Of a stretch of 64,000 bases of DNA, positions 46,701-52,391 are shown piece after piece. The stretch covers positions 54,256 through 118,255 of the forward strand of contig NZ_NJIG01000017.1 in the NCBI RefSeq assembly GCF_002209535.1, in the 5' to 3' direction. The notes under the pieces were generated by a model. That model was not told where the DNA came from and did no database searches. It saw only the letters and a list, made by a program, of their open reading frames with translations. This stretch comes from Achromobacter marplatensis. GTDB taxonomy: Bacteria; Pseudomonadota; Gammaproteobacteria; Burkholderiales; Burkholderiaceae_B. The stretch's first letter is position 1; the number at the start of each line of letters is the position of its first letter. The translations under genes were made by a program, and so were the position numbers.

Positions 46701-47267
46701 CCCAAGCGTGTCTACGACGCGTTCGGCAACGTGACCTTGTCGCCCAACGCCCCCAGCACGGGCGCGGGCATCGCGACGCTGGCGCCGCTGCCGGAGGTGC
46801 CGGCGGGCGACGTGGATCTGTATGCGCCGTTGGGCACCATCGATGCGGGCGAAGCCGGCATCCGCGTGTCGGGCAACGTGAACATCGCGGCCTTGCAGGT
46901 GGTGAACGCGGCCAACATCCAGGCGCAGGGCGACAGCGCGGGCGTGCCGGTCGCGGCCTCCGTCAACACCGGTGCGCTGTCCTCGGCCAGCGCGGCGGCT
47001 ACCTCGGCGGTCAATGCGGCGCAGGACTCCGCGCAGCGCGCACAAAGCCAGGCGCGCCAGAACCAGCCATCGGTGATCAACGTGCAGATCCTGGGATACG
47101 GCGACGAACCCGTGGCCGGCGCCGCCCCGGCGCCACAAGGCAGCCCGTCGGCGTCTGCGCCCGCGTATGACGCTGCCAGCGCCGTGCAGGTGCTGGGCGC
47201 GGGGCCACTCAATGCCAGCGAGACCGGCGCCTTGCGTGAGGAGGAACGGCGCAAGCTGACGATGTGA
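34704..47267 (+). CDS. Giant two-partner-secretion exoprotein (TpsA, filamentous-haemagglutinin family, PdtA-like)
   Basis: About 4187 residues. A signal peptide (hydrophobic LSQAVTALLIAGSASSAAQA near residue 45) is followed by a TPS secretion domain: LAKWEGAKAAKSSVENG, SRAILNWDTFNVGRNTTV, and NQNGVIFTGTSQVNARNL near residue 232. The rest is a very long beta-helix of haemagglutinin-type repeats, and residues about 3810-3900 (TYEAELLLWLTQRYGFAG) match the C-terminal region of the family (DUF3739-like). The only Cys found are C2053-x4-C2058 and C3078-x6-C3085. Start: ATG 34704 with GGA seven bases upstream; ATG 34713 and TTG 34692 are alternatives. It follows the sigma/anti-sigma operon directly. 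Confidence 0.93.
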   Translation: MAIMQARMSEMGGKGNRARTPGRGRPNWRPTPLSQAVTALLIAGSASSAAQAQTRAFSPGWFSDKNAVQSTAQRTGRMPDGSVAGIGASARQQQQSRQQLQRSLDNLNRTAAAVAAQQAAQAAARAAAAATGGDVPDGLTEGGLWAAEGGLAKWEGAKAAKSSVENGRQVVTIEQTQSRAILNWDTFNVGRNTTVQFKQGVDDAVLNRVVGASAKPSQIQGAIKADGTVMVVNQNGVIFTGTSQVNARNLVAAAATITDAQFRDKGLYVDNGAQPTFQDALGRVEVQPGAAIQTATPISSTTGGGYVLLLGKEAANAGTINTPGGQALLAAGDSFVIKRGQGTSGNLVSTTKGNEVTPAGTPGRVVNTGLIQAATGDVTLTGGDVVQGGVVLSSTSVDTRGTVHLTATGADGRITVAENSTTAILLDRSGTLALDSQRDGLRVPPAAQGDSPLLAAGADRRELSRVEISSSGTVDFTAGSITLATGGQIAVQAAQRSLLRDGAVLDVSGAVGVPVAMENNSLKINVQGNEQRDAPVNRDSGKLNNNDVWVDIRDLVLVPAGTNGYATDRWYTAGGLLEVSGYLGTQGHAVNEWMAQGGNVEFTGGDVVTRAGSQINLSGGTLDVQDGMVRQSWLRGVDGRLYEVTRAPGDLAYTGLYKGFEANSERWGQTRYFYNPLIAPRERFETGYTVGRDAGRLVIGTRSAVLEGELIGTTFQGDRQNAAAQAGLDGYQQSQRAVARGAQLVVGTYTPYYSKATGALQYALGRGDGTVDQVVLSDRVAAVAAGLDLATALPEERTGILHLDTTRLNGFGLGAVKIAAGDIAVQSDLTVAPAGDITLFANNLVVDAALTANAGSIRLGNVLLQATPSGMADTTAGAANAGGGLTDDRLTLGARARLDTSGLWANLALAPGQTGAMPYLNGGSVSLRSSLDMDLQAGSVIDVGSGAALRAKGNVTGGKGGNVTVEAVAGGTATGGRLVLDAELRGYGVEGGGTLAVTAGKVVLGAKPSDAGDDVLALAAPLFQQGFSRYEITGSGGASVAEGAHIDVSMPMYRPVSDAMGLATGAPARAALETWQPPVYLHDPVAGTVTRRRGASLSLQSGRSLSLPGADADAALLVGRGAQINVDPGQSIQLRGAGQITVLGALTAAGGKIDIRQLRMGDIDVAESIETATGQVHNRSIWIGEQAVLNVAGRAETGVDAQGRRYGVADAGGVIVVGGEINHDRATATSSDAYVIIRPGAVLDASGSSATVDVNGVGPLQLDRNGGRIALSSYNGLFLDGTFIARAGGASAAGGALDIALETPLYRSAGDNPSSMEVQVPRELVVAAGKGDALASDLKPGEAADALRYGQARLDVSRLLAGGGFDQLGLLSNGLMSFDGAIDISLGQSLRLYAGAFSLAPDADAATRVNLAASQVRLSGPGKYTATNGVIRPRVLFGDAPSVGAGVFTVRAADLLEVGNSLSFGTQGSINRSAGGLLAVARAGFDRVTLESGSDLRFLLQNDSEPRTRLWTRGDLDLTAAQLYPVTGAEAEVLAGYTRNPVSGVNVFDPTRTLRVGRSGDATVPLPAVPYSAFGSLRLAATNVEQGGVVRAPLGAIVLGDVSSVLGTQRLTLLPGSVTSVSGAGLLMPYGGTTDGVSYKFKGAEVSLVGAGGATGSGSGASLRTGITLGFRDVDALPGSVLDLSGGGELTGAGFVSGRGGSTDARYSPLVRNNPKGGFTLPGLAANPVYAIVPGVQPGYAPVGGEAGASAPGLGQSITIGAGVPGLPAGTYTLMPSTYALLPGAFRVEINTGATPGAAMAPAQMRNLSWAASGTLSTAGTRVADSLATPVILTPANVLRTYSQYNETSYASFVRADAATRGVPRAMLPADGRTLRLAIHAGSQDGQALRFDGLADFKPAEGGFGGAAALSGGSSNVEILAAGQAPTAGFAGASVQADALVALGASRLVIGALPVVMYGQGGRFYTFQGDASDVVMRAGAQLAAPEVLISARTIELEAGTGISTLGRGAPSVDSTDGYAFEPGSRGLLAVSNGRLDVLAPDALGTGAIRVGTCAALPCQGVTRLYSEGTIAAATNGTFDLGEQVLYGTRNLTLAVGAINAGTADALAQAAARGVLPNGLTLNQNILGRLLRGDTSTGAPALERLTLTARESMNFYGTVALDTRDPLTGKYSLSTLSLGTPAIYGYGAAGDEASIRTQNLIWNGATQAPGAVAAGGAGTGHGVLRIEAERIEFAYGQGAQPSGLDDNDRLALGFASVNLNASERITANHRGSLAVYESQGAYASGSGYAYSGGNLDLNTPLLTGLAGSVNKITAGGDVRVAALPGAQAATVQELGAELSLAGANVRVDGAIVLPSGKLTLQGRDSVVLSGTSQLDVAGRAIAFNDVLRYSWGGDLILESSQGGIRQEAGSVIDLSALENNAGSLRAVALAPGAGQVELLGRILGASSGHYDAGGTAVPYRAGSIDIRAQRLGAAGALNADFDALNQRLNDGGVLGARSFQIKQGSLTVGDTLRANDVNLSIDGGSLTVVGRVDASGERVGRIRLAARDGLTLSGTSVLDAHSTVLRVDSYGKIIDAPNRAVVELNSGQGVLTLASGARIDLRHGTAAAGQLDGVQRGTLELLAPRIDASGNSEINGGGAPGSAARYGDIAIEARGPLAIDGAKSITLTAMQRYDDAEVGNPGDRTNGRYYQIINQAYLQAKHDDSTAFMDGAVVNGNLINGKLVGLNNATYRDVFHLRPGVEIVSKTADGDLVVQGDLDLSRYRYAGVNPRTPLTGVYGSGEAGALILRAKGNLDVYGSINDGFAPPAATPDDEHGWVLTPGVQPFGGDVVLPRGGVTLADGTEFPGGKTLNYPLPLKAVKLAAGTRLPVEAALDQELSLASGTVLSGDVRDASGQLLYGAGTVLSQAVDLPAGTRLGAGTLLVDGTSLQSFTWPANVALPNLYTTQGYEPNVLLMEGTITLKQGAFIPSQTKLVFPAGTDYVDLRPGTSADQRRNWAVAQMLPAGSQSWSVQLVAGADLDAADPRRVLTGPTAGKLTLADTHYNASLVQGGGWVWGPDAEQSGFEPGTPVPDDMAWLCDVIEGFCERGDANGVSVTPHTQNFSVLRTGTGDLDLNAGGDISLMSAYGVYTAGTQSANIASAYQLPRGRFGATVLGDDHATTYEPFVTAGSGYQAWYPEAGGNLSLYAGGALRGDAWGLTAQSTYDARRVDASVGVGNWLWRQGTGSANGGDTPTAWWINFGSYTQAPSDFKDNTPLLVGFTGFGALGGGNVSVRTDGDAGNIEARGSRSNPRSQGLVVAVGSTGRIAADGGMTLTGGGDIDLRIGGALNPTQNARGGVSSTSGPTPYYGDPAIDMQGALINLRGSVQFAGGAIGGLDLRYGSQPALRDAKDSRGYDPYESSLASATGGLALIPGDAVIRVDTRGDLVVGGASDPGRVALQNSTPFRLRDGTQIDGGGYSWFSMWTANTAIELSSAGGNLTPSRQTSHSAQGLALQTGRNTSASDARYLYPSILRATAYDGSIYAGVSAGYLNAEDGGLPYSLTLAPGARGQLELLAGNSIYAGGYAINRSGADPASVANVLAPAFAGYTSQATSAVTLSNQGANGITGTRNTHFPLFYFDAPTASAAGSGQVTRLYARDGDIVGLRSGETLAIIAGPNLGQTWYEAAGPVWMMAGRDIVASGTDNGAQLNVPTTNGYYFAAGVASATSSGNLFLHGDARDVSRVSAGRDILYSSFQVAGPGALEVTAGRHVLMGDRASINSLGAVLPGDHRPGASIAVQAGVGAKGPDYAGFLARYLDPTNAADPSRPLVDQGLAFKTYEAELLLWLTQRYGFAGSTDDARAYFAALPAAQQRIFARQVYFAELRSGGREYNDKASPRSGSYLRGRQAIAALFPETAPGAYQGDITLYGASGIRSAFGGDIQLMTPGGQQVFGVEGVAPPASAGIITQGEGSIQLYALGSILLGQSRVMTTFGGGITAWSAQGDINAGRGSKTTVLYTPPKRVYDAFGNVTLSPNAPSTGAGIATLAPLPEVPAGDVDLYAPLGTIDAGEAGIRVSGNVNIAALQVVNAANIQAQGDSAGVPVAASVNTGALSSASAAATSAVNAAQDSAQRAQSQARQNQPSVINVQILGYGDEPVAGAAPAPQGSPSASAPAYDAASAVQVLGAGPLNASETGALREEERRKLTM

Positions 47268-47311
47268 CGGTGCGCCGGCAAGCCGCCGGCGGTCATCGCA
47301 ATGTCATGCAG

Positions 47312-47340
47312 CGGCCAGTATTCACTGGCCGTTTTTTTTT
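47312..47340 (+). terminator. Strong rho-independent terminator after the exoprotein gene
   Basis: Perfect 8-bp stem CGGCCAGT / ACTGGCCG (47312-47319 with 47324-47331), loop ATTC, followed by nine T. It lies 45 bp after the exoprotein stop codon and before the transporter gene. Confidence 0.93.
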
Positions 47341-47596
47341 GCGCTTTGCATGCCAGCGCCGTCATCTTGCCCGGCCAGAATTCCTGCCGGGCGGCCCCCG
47401 CCGCGGCCGCTCCGATTCTTTTTCATGAAGTTTTTCTTACAACGCGCGGTCTTGGGTGTCCCAGTACGTCTAGTAACAAGCAGAAGCTGTGGACGCGGGA
47501 TAGCAGGCAAAAACCGTAACGGGATTGTCGCGAAGCGCACGGCACGGCAGCGGCCGGTACCAACCGGTTTTCACACAAGGAACCGAGTGCATCGCT
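47341..47596 (+). other. Intergenic region with presumed transporter-gene promoter
   Basis: With the terminator, the gap from the exoprotein stop to the transporter start is 329 bp. No gene, repeat or convincing -35/-10 pair was found. Because the upstream terminator is strong, a promoter for the transporter gene is expected here. AAGGAA at about 47577 is the nearest ribosome-binding-site candidate. Confidence 0.5.
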
Positions 47597-49234
47597 ATGC
47601 ATGATTTCGAAAGTAGGGGCAGCGCGTTGCGCGCCATATTGCGTCGCGCGCCGCAAGCCTTCGTTCTGACGGCCGCCATCAACGCGGCGTGGGCGCAAGC
47701 AGCGCCGGCGCCCGAAGCGGCCCCGGCCCCGGCCGCCGACGCGCGCCGCGTCAACATTAACGAGTACATCGTGCGTGGCAACACCGTGCTTGAAGCCCGC
47801 GACATCGAACGCGCCGTCTATCCCTACCTGGGGCCGGACCGCACGCTGGCCGACATCGAGTCCGCGCGCGAAGCTTTGCAGACCATCTACCAGGAACGTG
47901 GCTACCAGTCGGTGTATGTGGACCTGCCCGAACAGCAAGTGGCCGACGGCATTGTGTTCCTGCAAGTGTCCGAGACCAAGGTCGGACGCGTGCGGGTGGT
48001 GGGCGCGCAGCACTATTCCCCGCTGGCAATCCGCGACGAGGTGCCGGCATTGCAGGAAGGCCAGGTGCCCAACTTCAACCGCGCGCAGGCCGAGCTGACC
48101 GGCCTGAACAAGGGCGCCAGCCGCCAGGTCGTGCCGCTGGTGAAGGAAGGCCGCATGCCGGGCACGATGGATGTGGACCTGAAAGTCGAAGACAAGAGCC
48201 CCTGGCACGCCAGCGTGGGCCTGAACAACGACTACAGCGCTGACACCACGCGCCTGCGCAGCACGGCGTCGCTGGGCTACGACAACCTGTGGCAGCTGGG
48301 GCACTCCGTCAGCCTGACCTTCTTCACCGCGCCGCAGGAAACTGACAACGCCAAGGTCTGGTCGGGCTCGTATTCCATGCCGCTTTCCAGCCGTTGGGGC
48401 CTGCAGTTCTCGGGCTACAAGAGCGACAGCAACGTCGCCACCATCGGCGGCACCAATGTGCTGGGCAAGGGCTACTCCTTCGGCCTGTCCGCCATCTACA
48501 CGATGGAACCGCAAGGCGACTGGAGCAATTCGCTGTCCATCGGCCTGGACTACAAGAAGTTCGACGAGTCCACGCGCTTCGGCGCCAACGTAGACCAGGT
48601 TCCGATCAAGTACCTGCCGTTCACGCTGGCCTACAACGGCTATCGCTATTCCGAGTCGTCGCAAAGCAGCCTGGGCCTGTCCGTGGTGGGCGCCAGCGGT
48701 TCCTTCTTCAATCAAGGTAGCGGCTGGAAGGAATTCGACGACAAGCGCTATCGGGCCAGCCCCAGCTTCGCCTTGCTGCGCGGCGACGGCACGCATACGC
48801 AGAACCTGTTCGGCGACTGGCAACTGGGCCTGCGCGGCTCGTTCCAATTGGCCTCGGGCGCCCTGGTGTCCAACGAACAGTTCTCGGCCGGCGGCGCGAC
48901 CAGCGTGCGCGGCTACCTGGCGGCCGAGCGCACCGGCGACGACGGCCTGCTGGGCTCGGTCGAATGGCGCACGCCGTCGCTCGCCCGTTGGCTGGGCGCC
49001 AACGTCAACGAATGGCGCTTCTACGCCTTTGCCGACGCCGCCACCTTGCGCCTGCGCGACCCCTTGCCCGAACAGGACGCGAGCTATTCGCTTGCCAGCG
49101 TCGGCTTGGGCACCCGCCTGCAAGTGCTGGATTGGCTGTCCGGCTCGCTGGACTGGGGTTATCCGCTCAAGGACGGCCCCAACACCCGCAAACACGATCC
49201 CCGCCTGAACTTCAGCGTACGCGCCAGCTTCTGA
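47597..49234 (+). CDS. TpsB outer-membrane transporter (FhaC/ShlB/PdtB-like, Omp85 superfamily)
   Basis: A 545-residue transporter for the TpsA exoprotein. An N-terminal signal region (FVLTAAINAAWAQAAPAPEA) precedes POTRA domains (INEYIVRGNTVLEARDIERA, ERGYQSVYVDL, then VGRVRVVGAQHYSPLAIRDE). The C-terminal half is a 16-strand barrel ending in FSVRASF with a terminal Phe. The conserved L6-loop VRGY motif is at about residue 436 (SVRGYLAAE). ATG 47597 is used; the open frame extends 24 codons upstream. Partner of the gene at 34704. Confidence 0.92.
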   Translation: MHDFESRGSALRAILRRAPQAFVLTAAINAAWAQAAPAPEAAPAPAADARRVNINEYIVRGNTVLEARDIERAVYPYLGPDRTLADIESAREALQTIYQERGYQSVYVDLPEQQVADGIVFLQVSETKVGRVRVVGAQHYSPLAIRDEVPALQEGQVPNFNRAQAELTGLNKGASRQVVPLVKEGRMPGTMDVDLKVEDKSPWHASVGLNNDYSADTTRLRSTASLGYDNLWQLGHSVSLTFFTAPQETDNAKVWSGSYSMPLSSRWGLQFSGYKSDSNVATIGGTNVLGKGYSFGLSAIYTMEPQGDWSNSLSIGLDYKKFDESTRFGANVDQVPIKYLPFTLAYNGYRYSESSQSSLGLSVVGASGSFFNQGSGWKEFDDKRYRASPSFALLRGDGTHTQNLFGDWQLGLRGSFQLASGALVSNEQFSAGGATSVRGYLAAERTGDDGLLGSVEWRTPSLARWLGANVNEWRFYAFADAATLRLRDPLPEQDASYSLASVGLGTRLQVLDWLSGSLDWGYPLKDGPNTRKHDPRLNFSVRASF

Positions 49235-49272
49235 GCGCACGCGACACCCGCATTCTTCCCGGAGTCTTGACC

Positions 49273-51195
49273 ATGCAACGCTTATTGATGCTCCTACTGA
49301 CCGTGCTGGCCGGTGTATTGCCGTCCGTCGCCCAAGCCTGGTGGCAGCCCGACTGGCAGTACCGCAAGCAAATCACCGTCGACAGCACCGCGCAGGGCAT
49401 GCCGCTGGGCGGCTCGGCCGGCCGCACGCCGCTGCTGGTGCGCCTGCACACCGGCAACTTCACCTTTGACGGTATCAACGAGAAGGGCGCCGACATCCGC
49501 TTCGTGGCGGCCGACGACCAGACCGTGCTGAACCACCAGCTGGAATCCTTCGACCCCTTGCTGGGCATGGCGCTGGTGTGGGTGGACGTGCCTGAAGTGG
49601 CTGACGGCCAACGCCAGGACATCTGGATGTACTACGGCAACCAGAAGGCGCCGGCCTCGGCCAATGGCCAACTGACGTTCGACCCCAACTACACGCTGGT
49701 CTACCACTTCGACGGCGCGGCCGGCGCGCCGCCGCGCGACACCACCGCCTACAGCAATCACGGGCAGACCCCCACGGGCGCCGCCGTGGATGGCGTCATC
49801 GGCCGTGCCGCGCAATTTACGGGCGCAGCCCCGCTGATGCTGCCCGCCAGCCCGTCGCTGGCCATTCCCGCCGCTGGCGCTTTCACGTTCAGCGCCTGGG
49901 TCCGCGCCGACCAACCGGCTGGCGAACAACTCATCTACGCCCGCCGCGACGCCGGCAACGCCTTGTTGATCGGTATCAACCAGGGTGTGCCCTTCGTCGA
50001 AGTGAACGGCCAGCGCAGCCAGCCCGGCCAGCCCTTGACGCCCGCCGCCTGGCAGCACCTGGCCGTGACGGCCGACGGCAGCCAGGTCCACCTGTACGTG
50101 AACGGCCGCGCGACCGCGTCGCTGGCCGCCAGCCTGCCGCCGCTTGGCACGACCGCCGCCCTGGGTGGCGATGTGCCCACGCCGGCCGCGACCGTGGCGC
50201 CTGCCGCTGCGCCGGCTGCGGACGGCTCGGTGCCTGAGCAAGCCGCACCCGTTGCCGCCCCGCATCCGGTCTACGCGCCGTTCGTGGGCGCCATCGACGA
50301 AGTGCGCCTGTCCAAGGTGGCGCGTCCCGCGGCGCTGATCTACGCCGACGCCAGCTCGCAAGGCGCGGAATCGCGCCTGGTTGCTTACGGCGCCGACGAA
50401 GAGCAGTCGGGCTTCGGCTTCGGCGGGCTGGGCTTCCTGCTCAAGGCGGTGCCGATCGACGCCTGGATCATCATCGGCGTGCTGGTGCTGATGATGGTGC
50501 AGTCCTGGATCATCATGATCAAGAAGAGCCGCAACGTGGCCCGCCTGGCGCGCGCCAATGAAGCCTTCCGGGAGTCCTTCGCCAATGTCGGCAAGCGCCT
50601 GGAAATGCTGGCCGACGACGCCGGCCTGGCCCAACGCCTGGAGCACGCCTCGCTGTGGCGCCTGTACCGCGTGGCCGTCAACGAGATCCGCACGCGCCGC
50701 GCCCAGGGCGCCGACACGACATCGATCTCGGCGGCCACCATCGAAGCCATCCGCGCGTCGATGGACGCCGTGCGCACCAAGGAAAACCAGGCGCTGGGCG
50801 CCAAGCTGGGCTCGCTGTCCAACGCCATCGCCGGCGGCCCGTACATCGGCCTGCTGGGCACGGTGCTGGGCATCATGGTGGTGTTCCTGGGCACGGCCAT
50901 GGCCGGCGACGTGAACATCAACGCCATCGCCCCCGGCATGGCCGCGGCCTTGCTGGCCACCGCGATGGGCCTGTTCGTCGCGATCCCCGCGCTGTTTGGC
51001 TACAACCGCCTGGTCTCGCGCAACAAGGAAGTCAGCGCCGACATGCGCGTGTTCGTCGATGAATTCGTGACGCGCCTGGCCGAAGTACACGGCGAGACGC
51101 AGGCGCAGGAAGCCGCCCACCACCCCGCAATGCGTGCGCCGGCGGCCAGCCGCCCGGCCGCGCGCGATGCGCAACCCGCGCCCGCCGAGGCATAA
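49273..51195 (+). CDS. exbB: ExbB/TolQ proton channel fused to DUF2341 and LamG-like domains
   Basis: A 640-residue protein. Signal peptide (LLMLLLTVLAGVLPSVAQA); DUF2341 domain (GADIRFVAADDQTVLNHQLE, then DVPEVADGQRQDIWMYYGN, residues about 25-130); LamG-like jelly-roll (FTFSAWVRADQPAGEQLIYA, HLYVNGRATA, FVGAIDEVRLSKVA, to about residue 360); TM1 near residue 391 (VPIDAWIIIGVLVLMMV); and the ExbB core TM2/TM3 at about 520 and 555 (GGPYIGLLGTVLGIMV, MAAALLATAMGLFVAIPA). A GGAG site precedes ATG 49273. The large periplasmic part is absent from ordinary ExbB and may bind glycan or the exoprotein. Confidence 0.9.
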   Translation: MQRLLMLLLTVLAGVLPSVAQAWWQPDWQYRKQITVDSTAQGMPLGGSAGRTPLLVRLHTGNFTFDGINEKGADIRFVAADDQTVLNHQLESFDPLLGMALVWVDVPEVADGQRQDIWMYYGNQKAPASANGQLTFDPNYTLVYHFDGAAGAPPRDTTAYSNHGQTPTGAAVDGVIGRAAQFTGAAPLMLPASPSLAIPAAGAFTFSAWVRADQPAGEQLIYARRDAGNALLIGINQGVPFVEVNGQRSQPGQPLTPAAWQHLAVTADGSQVHLYVNGRATASLAASLPPLGTTAALGGDVPTPAATVAPAAAPAADGSVPEQAAPVAAPHPVYAPFVGAIDEVRLSKVARPAALIYADASSQGAESRLVAYGADEEQSGFGFGGLGFLLKAVPIDAWIIIGVLVLMMVQSWIIMIKKSRNVARLARANEAFRESFANVGKRLEMLADDAGLAQRLEHASLWRLYRVAVNEIRTRRAQGADTTSISAATIEAIRASMDAVRTKENQALGAKLGSLSNAIAGGPYIGLLGTVLGIMVVFLGTAMAGDVNINAIAPGMAAALLATAMGLFVAIPALFGYNRLVSRNKEVSADMRVFVDEFVTRLAEVHGETQAQEAAHHPAMRAPAASRPAARDAQPAPAEA

Positions 51196-51204
51196 GGAGC
51201 ATCC

Positions 51205-51624
51205 ATGGCTTCCGTATCCGCATCCCAGGACGATGACGACGACGCGCCCGTGGACGGCATCAACATCACGCCGCTGGTCGACGTGCTGATGGTCGTGCTG
51301 GTCATGTTCATCCTGACCGCCACCGCGCAGATCGCCGGCATCAAGGTCAATCTGCCCAAGGCCAGCTCCACCATGGCCTTGTCGCAGCCCAAGACCAAGG
51401 CGATTTCCGTCAACGATGCCGGCCAGGTTTTCCTGGACGCCTATCCGGTCACCTTGCCCGAGCTGGAAGACCGGCTGCGCACGGAGAAAGCGCTGAACCC
51501 CGACTTCCCGGTGATTGTGCGCGGCGACGCCGCCGTGCAGTACCAGAAGGTCGTGGAAGTGCTGGATCTGCTGCGCCGCCTGGAACTTGCCCAGGTCGGC
51601 CTGGTTACCGGCAAGCCGCAATAG
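51205..51624 (+). CDS. exbD: ExbD/TolR-type energy transducer component
   Basis: A 139-residue ExbD: short cytoplasmic N-terminus, one membrane helix with the proton-path Asp in ITPLVDVLMVVLVMFIL, and a periplasmic domain (DAGQVFLDAYPVTLPELEDR). AAGGAG precedes the ATG, 9 bp after the exbB stop. Works with the fused ExbB and the TonB encoded next to energise an outer-membrane process. Confidence 0.93.
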   Translation: MASVSASQDDDDDAPVDGINITPLVDVLMVVLVMFILTATAQIAGIKVNLPKASSTMALSQPKTKAISVNDAGQVFLDAYPVTLPELEDRLRTEKALNPDFPVIVRGDAAVQYQKVVEVLDLLRRLELAQVGLVTGKPQ

Positions 51625-51641
51625 GGGCCGGGACCAACGTC

Positions 51642-52355
51642 ATGCCGCAACACGCATCCGATTCCTCGCGCGTCCCGCATCCGGCGCGCCGCTGGCTGAA
51701 GCTGGCGGCCGTGGCGGTGGCCGCGGCGGTGGCGGCCTACGCGCTATGGCGCTGGGCCAACGACATGTCCGGCGTCCGGCGCGATGCGCCCAAGGTCACG
51801 GCCATCATCCCGTTGCCGCCGCCCCCGCCGCCGCCGCCCGAACCCGAGAAGCCGCCGGAGCCCGAGCAGCCCAAGGAAGAACCCGTGGCCACGCCCGAAC
51901 CCGAGCCGCAGCCCACCCCCGAACCGCCCAAGCCGCAGGACGAAGCGCCGCCGCGCCCGGCCGACGACCTGGCCAACCCGATGCAGATCGACGGCGATGC
52001 GCAGGCTGGCAGCGACGCGTTCAACATCGGCGCGGGGCAGGGCAAGGGCATGGCGGGCGGCGGCGGTGGCCGCGCTGGCAACGCCACTTATAGCCAGTAC
52101 CTCGCCTACGCGCTGCAGAAGATCCTGCGTGAAGACGAGCGCACCCGCAATCTGACCTTCCGCCTGCAAGCCAACATCTGGCTCACGGCATCGGGCCAGA
52201 TCACCCGGGTGGAACTGACCCGCGGCAGCGGCGACGCCGACGTCGACGCGCGCGTGGTCGCCGCCTTGCGTGCCGTGCCGGGCCTGGACGAGCGCCCGCC
52301 GGCCTCGGCCAACATGCCCATCCGCGCGTCGCTGACCGGCCGCCGGCCGTCTTGA
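51642..52355 (+). CDS. tonB: TonB-type energy transducer
   Basis: A 237-residue TonB: N-terminal membrane anchor (LKLAAVAVAAAVAAYALWRW), a Pro/Glu-rich rigid spacer with an unbroken run of eight Pro in LPPPPPPPPEPEKPPEPEQP, then a C-terminal TonB domain (YSQYLAYALQKILREDERTR, IWLTASGQITRVELTRGSGD). Third gene of the exbB-exbD-tonB set and probably translationally linked (17-bp gap). It would energise the porin, or the exoprotein transporter, at the outer membrane. Confidence 0.93.
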   Translation: MPQHASDSSRVPHPARRWLKLAAVAVAAAVAAYALWRWANDMSGVRRDAPKVTAIIPLPPPPPPPPEPEKPPEPEQPKEEPVATPEPEPQPTPEPPKPQDEAPPRPADDLANPMQIDGDAQAGSDAFNIGAGQGKGMAGGGGGRAGNATYSQYLAYALQKILREDERTRNLTFRLQANIWLTASGQITRVELTRGSGDADVDARVVAALRAVPGLDERPPASANMPIRASLTGRRPS

Positions 52356-52391
52356 AATCCCGAACAGACCTGATCCCGGAGTGACTACAGA

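Noticed and set aside
49294..51621. 775-codon minus-strand open frame over exbB and exbD
   Set aside because: Sense strand encodes clear ExbB and ExbD motifs; the antisense product is low-complexity.
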